NCBI GenBank assembly: GCA_910591455.2
Contig: OU342807.1
Span: 4,169,430 to 4,233,429 of the forward strand
Reading direction: 5' to 3'
Length of the DNA: 64,000 nucleotides
From: Pholis gunnellus
Taxonomy: Eukaryota; Chordata; Actinopteri; Perciformes; Pholidae
Of this stretch, positions 61,156 to 64,000 are shown in pieces; position 1 is the stretch's first letter; each line of letters opens with the position of its first letter. Made by a program: the position numbers and the translations under genes. The notes beneath the pieces are model-generated. The model saw nothing but the letters and a program-made list of their open reading frames with translations, was not told the origin of the DNA and did no database searches.

Positions 61156-61161
61156 TTTATT
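61156..61161 (-). promoter_or_regulatory. Polyadenylation signal AATAAA, probable fbxo48 3' end
   Basis: TTTATT on the + strand about 175 nt beyond the fbxo48 stop. It is the first canonical signal on that strand that I see. Confidence 0.4.
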
Positions 61162-61336
61162 GCATCTCAGCCATTTTTACATAAAATTAAACTTCTCCAT
61201 GATGCTTTTGTTTCAATAAAAAAGTATATAAAAAAAACTATGTACAATTGTTTGTGTATATTTGTATACATAAAATATATTAGAGTAAAAGAAGTGCCAG
61301 AGGTTCTTTGAATAAAAAGTCTAAATGGGCCATTGC

Positions 61337-61944
61337 TCATCGGTCCAGCTCGGCCTGCAGGATCTCTCCCCAGGTCTCAGCGTCTAGCGGCACCATCTTC
61401 CTGCCAATGAGCTCCTCTGCTGATCTCACGTAGCTGTAGCGACCTCTCAGCCAGTCCTTCTTCAAACAGCTGCGAGTGTAGTTCTTCACCAGTGTGACCT
61501 GCAGAGAGGAGACGGGCCAGTCTGAGGCATTAGAAATGTGGTTGTAACCACTGATAACTTCTAACCATATAACAATGCAGCTTCTCAGGTTAGTTCAAGC
61601 CTGGTCTGAGATCCCCAAAGTGGACCCACCTTCCAGGACAGGCCGTCTCCCCTGTCGCTGTCGACCTCCCTCTGACAGACGGCTCCGACCAGCAGACACT
61701 GCCTCCTCCACACCTGGTCGCTCTCCTCAATGATGTGGTGCCACAATCTGCAGGTCCGGGAGGCGCTGCACAGACTCCCGGCGTCCAGCTCGCCAAAGAT
61801 CTTCTCGCTCATTTCTGTTGGCAGCGTCTCAGCAAAGTTTTCGGGGTCGGGGGCGGGGCCGGGGGTGTCCCCGGTGGGTCTCAGGGAGGCTCTTCTTTTA
61901 GAGACGAGAAACACGGGCGAGGTCCTCGTGGAGTCATGCTGCAT
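61337..61944 (-). CDS. fbxo48: F-box only protein 48
   Basis: Two coding exons on the minus strand, 61944-61630 and 61498-61337, 158 codons plus stop (human is about 155). The intron is GT-AG (tggaag|gtgggt, ctgcag|gtcaca), phase 0. Role: substrate-recognition subunit of an SCF (SKP1-CUL1-F-box) ubiquitin ligase; the F-box binds SKP1. Seen: a basic, Pro-rich N-terminus; F-box at about residues 37-83 (FAETLPTEMSEKIFGELD, then TCRLWHHIIEESDQVWRRQC); and a C-terminal part with KKDWLRGRYSYVRSAEEL and PLDAETWGEILQAELDR, the family's conserved tail. A 5' UTR exon boundary is likely at 61976 (cccccag|gccg). The minus orientation next to cnrip1 matches the vertebrate order. Confidence 0.93.
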
Positions 61945-62049
61945 AGTAGCTCAAGAGAACGACAGTTTGAGACGGCCTGGGGGAAACAGAGGGATTCAAC
62001 GTCACAGATTCTGATGTCACGGATTACATTTGAAGCTTCATCTCATGTG

Positions 62050-62690
62050 TACAGGATTAACTGTATCTGAGGGGCGCTTTGAAGATGTAACAAAGGAGGA
62101 CAATTTGTTTTGGAGAATATTGTAAAACATGTTGTATTTTGTTGAGCAGCCAAGCTCACATAACCAATGAATATGGAAATCGTTTTTATTAGATTTTTCT
62201 GCAGTGTGCATTTAAAAAATAAATGATGCTGCCATAGGAACTCACTGTTTTCTCCTCAGTTGCAAAGATTAACTCACGGGTATAGTCTGTCCTTTTGCTC
62301 GGTTACACAGGCATATTAATAGTCAAAAGCCTTTTCCTTACCCAGTTAAAAAGACACAGACATTGACCCTCACTGTACAGTAATATAGTCACACCAAAAC
62401 AGGCACATGTTATTCATCACCCATTACTAAACTGCAACGGTAAAATGTATTATAACTAAAGTGTCATAAATAAATATTTTCAGATATAAATGATTTATGT
62501 GTCAAAATTGGTTGTGACAGGGATTGAACCTGCCCTGTAACACATACATTACACGACACTATCACTCATACAAAATCTGAATGATACAATAAATTGTGAA
62601 AGACCGTATTTAATTGTTTACAACATTTTAAAATGTGTGCCTTTTGATTAAAATGTAGAACATACTAACATGTTTTGTTCCCTGTTGCGA
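62050..62690. other. Probable fbxo48 upstream intron, nothing else recognised
   Basis: AT-rich sequence between the fbxo48 5' UTR acceptor and the promoter-like zone. No exon or repeat identified. A weak tRNA-like word lies at about 62519-62545 (see rejected). Confidence 0.4.
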
Positions 62691-63010
62691 GTGTGAACCA
62701 CAGCGCTCAGCTGAGTCTCATCTCCGCCCCAGCTAACAAAGCTAACAAAGCTAACAGCGACTGAAGAACCTCCGTACTGTGTCAGTTTAAAAGCTAAATA
62801 CCTTACTTTTCCGGGACAAGGCTAATGCAGAATGCCTGCTGTCATATATTTAAGCACAGAACGACAATGTGTCGTTTAAATAAATGTTTCTTACAGGCAG
62901 TGTGGTCGCTCCGTGTCTTTCTGACAGCTGACTGTTTAAATGTCTCAAAGGTTGTTTACACACAGAAACACGTCACTGTGTGATTTTTTAAAAACCGCGC
63001 ATGCGTAGAA
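62691..63010. promoter_or_regulatory. Promoter-like region, NRF1-type motif
   Basis: GCGCATGCG at 62997-63005 matches the NRF1 consensus. 'tctccgccccagctaacaaa' (about 62720) and CpGs lie nearby. It sits upstream of fbxo48 (minus), where vertebrates have a divergent FBXO48/APLF arrangement. Transcription starts are not determined. Confidence 0.35.
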
Positions 63011-63589
63011 AGGGTCATACTCCGGCGAATCGCACATTCGCCAAAATTCCATATTGAAATTAATGGTTATTATTAACGGTATTAATGGTTGTAAAATAAA
63101 TCTGTAGACGGTTATGAATAGGTCTTTCATTCGGAATACATGTGATGTATTTTCGTGACTTAAGTTTATCAAATTTCAACTTATTTTGGTTCACATTTCA
63201 CGCTGCATATATGTATAATGATTGTTTTCATTCTCTACCGAGACTACGCCAGATCGAATTCAATAAACCGTAAATTCAGTGTACTTTATTATGTTTAAAT
63301 GTATTTCCGCTATGAAATACATGACTCGGTATATTTTCTGAATATTTTGCATGACCATAGACGGACTGCAGCGAGAAGAGAACCAAGTCAAAACGTTTAC
63401 ATTTGGATAATTAAAGTCGTACAATGTACGTTATATGCATGCCGAATTAAAGAGTGATATCTATTCAATCATAAACCGTCTTGGGAGTCATTTCTATAAG
63501 CGTACGTTATTCGCAAATACACAAGAACATTTAAAATTGAACAAAATCTGGATGGGATTCGGTGTCCAGAAATCTACTCGGCTATACGC

Positions 63590-63764
63590 TCCAATGAGCT
63601 GCGCCAGACGTCTACTGCGCAGGTTCCCCAGCATCCCGGAAGTTTTGAATAACATTTATGCCTTGTAGCTGCATGACAGCAAAAGTTGTAAACGCTTTCT
63701 ATGCTTTCGGTTTTTGTTTTTCAACCCCGAGAGACCAAACATATCCAGTGTACCTCCACTACAG
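63590..63764 (+). promoter_or_regulatory. ETS-motif promoter with possible first exon of a rightward gene
   Basis: CCGGAAGT at 63636-63643 is an ETS site, and 'ctgcgccagacgtctactgc' is upstream. An ATG at 63673 opens a 30-codon frame (MTAKVVNAFYAFGF...) reaching a donor-like acag|gtaggc at 63765. I do not recognise the peptide, and the next exon is not identified. It could be the non-coding or coding first exon of a gene lying mostly outside the window. Low confidence. Confidence 0.2.
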
Positions 63765-63769
63765 GTAGG

Positions 63770-64000
63770 CAGAAGTAAACATGTATTACTGCGCGGCCCG
63801 TTGTGACCATAACGCACTACTTTTGTCTCAGGCGGAGCTACTGAATGAAACACAAGTTAAAAAGCTCTTTAAATCCTGATTTAATTATCCTCATAGCTTT
63901 CAGGAGCCATTGCACTTCATGGTAAACACGTGTAATGTATTGTGTTTTTATACTAATACCTCCAGTGGACCGGGGTGAAGCTCACTCCAGTCCCGCTTGC
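63770..64000. other. Window end, no gene assigned
   Basis: A 32-residue open frame starts at 63781 (+), and several acceptor-like sites (for example gctttcag near 63902) are present, but no family match. The last 60 bases do not encode the APLF N-terminus as I know it. Confidence 0.3.

Noticed and set aside
62515..62600. tRNA-like B box on the minus strand (ggttcaatcc with a pairable T arm)
   Set aside because: No matching acceptor stem or A box at the right distance; most likely chance or a remnant.
63781..63879. 32-residue + strand open frame MYYCAARCDHN...
   Set aside because: Length expected by chance; no recognised product; may be part of an unseen transcript.

Overview
The window is a piece of a ray-finned (teleost) fish nuclear genome. 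The evidence is GT-AG intron-exon genes, dense fish-type repeats (hAT relatives, LINE fragments, palindromic MITEs, long microsatellites) and a gene order matching vertebrate 2p14-type synteny. Four single-copy genes can be assembled exon by exon: etaa1 (+), ppp3r1 (-), cnrip1 (-) and fbxo48 (-). Order and strands agree with the human ETAA1...PPP3R1-CNRIP1-...-FBXO48 block as I recall it. I see no C1D, WDR92, PNO1 or PLEK between them.

Layout. 1-17.4 kb holds no recognisable host gene: repeats, a (GTA)n tract, a hAT transposase remnant, a 0.5-kb foldback element, a decayed LINE ORF2 and a few unexplained repeat-free blocks that could be regulatory. 17.6-21.7 kb is etaa1, six coding exons, 653 codons, with an ATR-activating tryptophan motif and a C-terminal RPA32-type motif. 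21.7-28.5 kb is the etaa1 3' region, repeats and the probable ppp3r1 3' UTR. 28.5-52.4 kb is ppp3r1 (calcineurin B, 170 aa), whose first coding exon contributes only the ATG.

The most interesting area is the 14.1-kb second intron of ppp3r1. On the opposite strand it contains three tandem teleost TRIM genes (RING, B-boxes, coiled coil, PRY-SPRY), each with its own non-coding first exon. Copy 1 is intact. Copy 2 is intact, with an optional repeat-derived last exon. Copy 3 is frameshifted. The 5' intron of copy 1 carries a 799-bp hAT-type element with 12-bp inverted ends and an 8-bp target duplication; copy 2 preserves the empty site. That element contains about 0.46 kb of antisense 18S rRNA sequence with an internal deletion.

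52.5-57.8 kb is repeat-rich: a GA minisatellite just upstream of ppp3r1 exon 1, a LINE tail, (AT)n, and a MITE interrupted by a GA tract. 57.85-60.36 kb is cnrip1 (162 aa), 61.34-61.94 kb is fbxo48 (158 aa), and 62.7-63.8 kb has NRF1-like and ETS-like motifs suggesting a divergent promoter for a gene that continues beyond the window, by synteny possibly aplf.

The four single-copy genes do not form a pathway: ETAA1 acts at stalled replication forks, calcineurin B in Ca2+ signalling, CNRIP1 at the CB1 receptor tail, FBXO48 in ubiquitin ligase complexes. The TRIM genes are probably lineage-specific ubiquitin ligases of the innate-immunity type. All homology statements rest on pattern recognition; no search was run.
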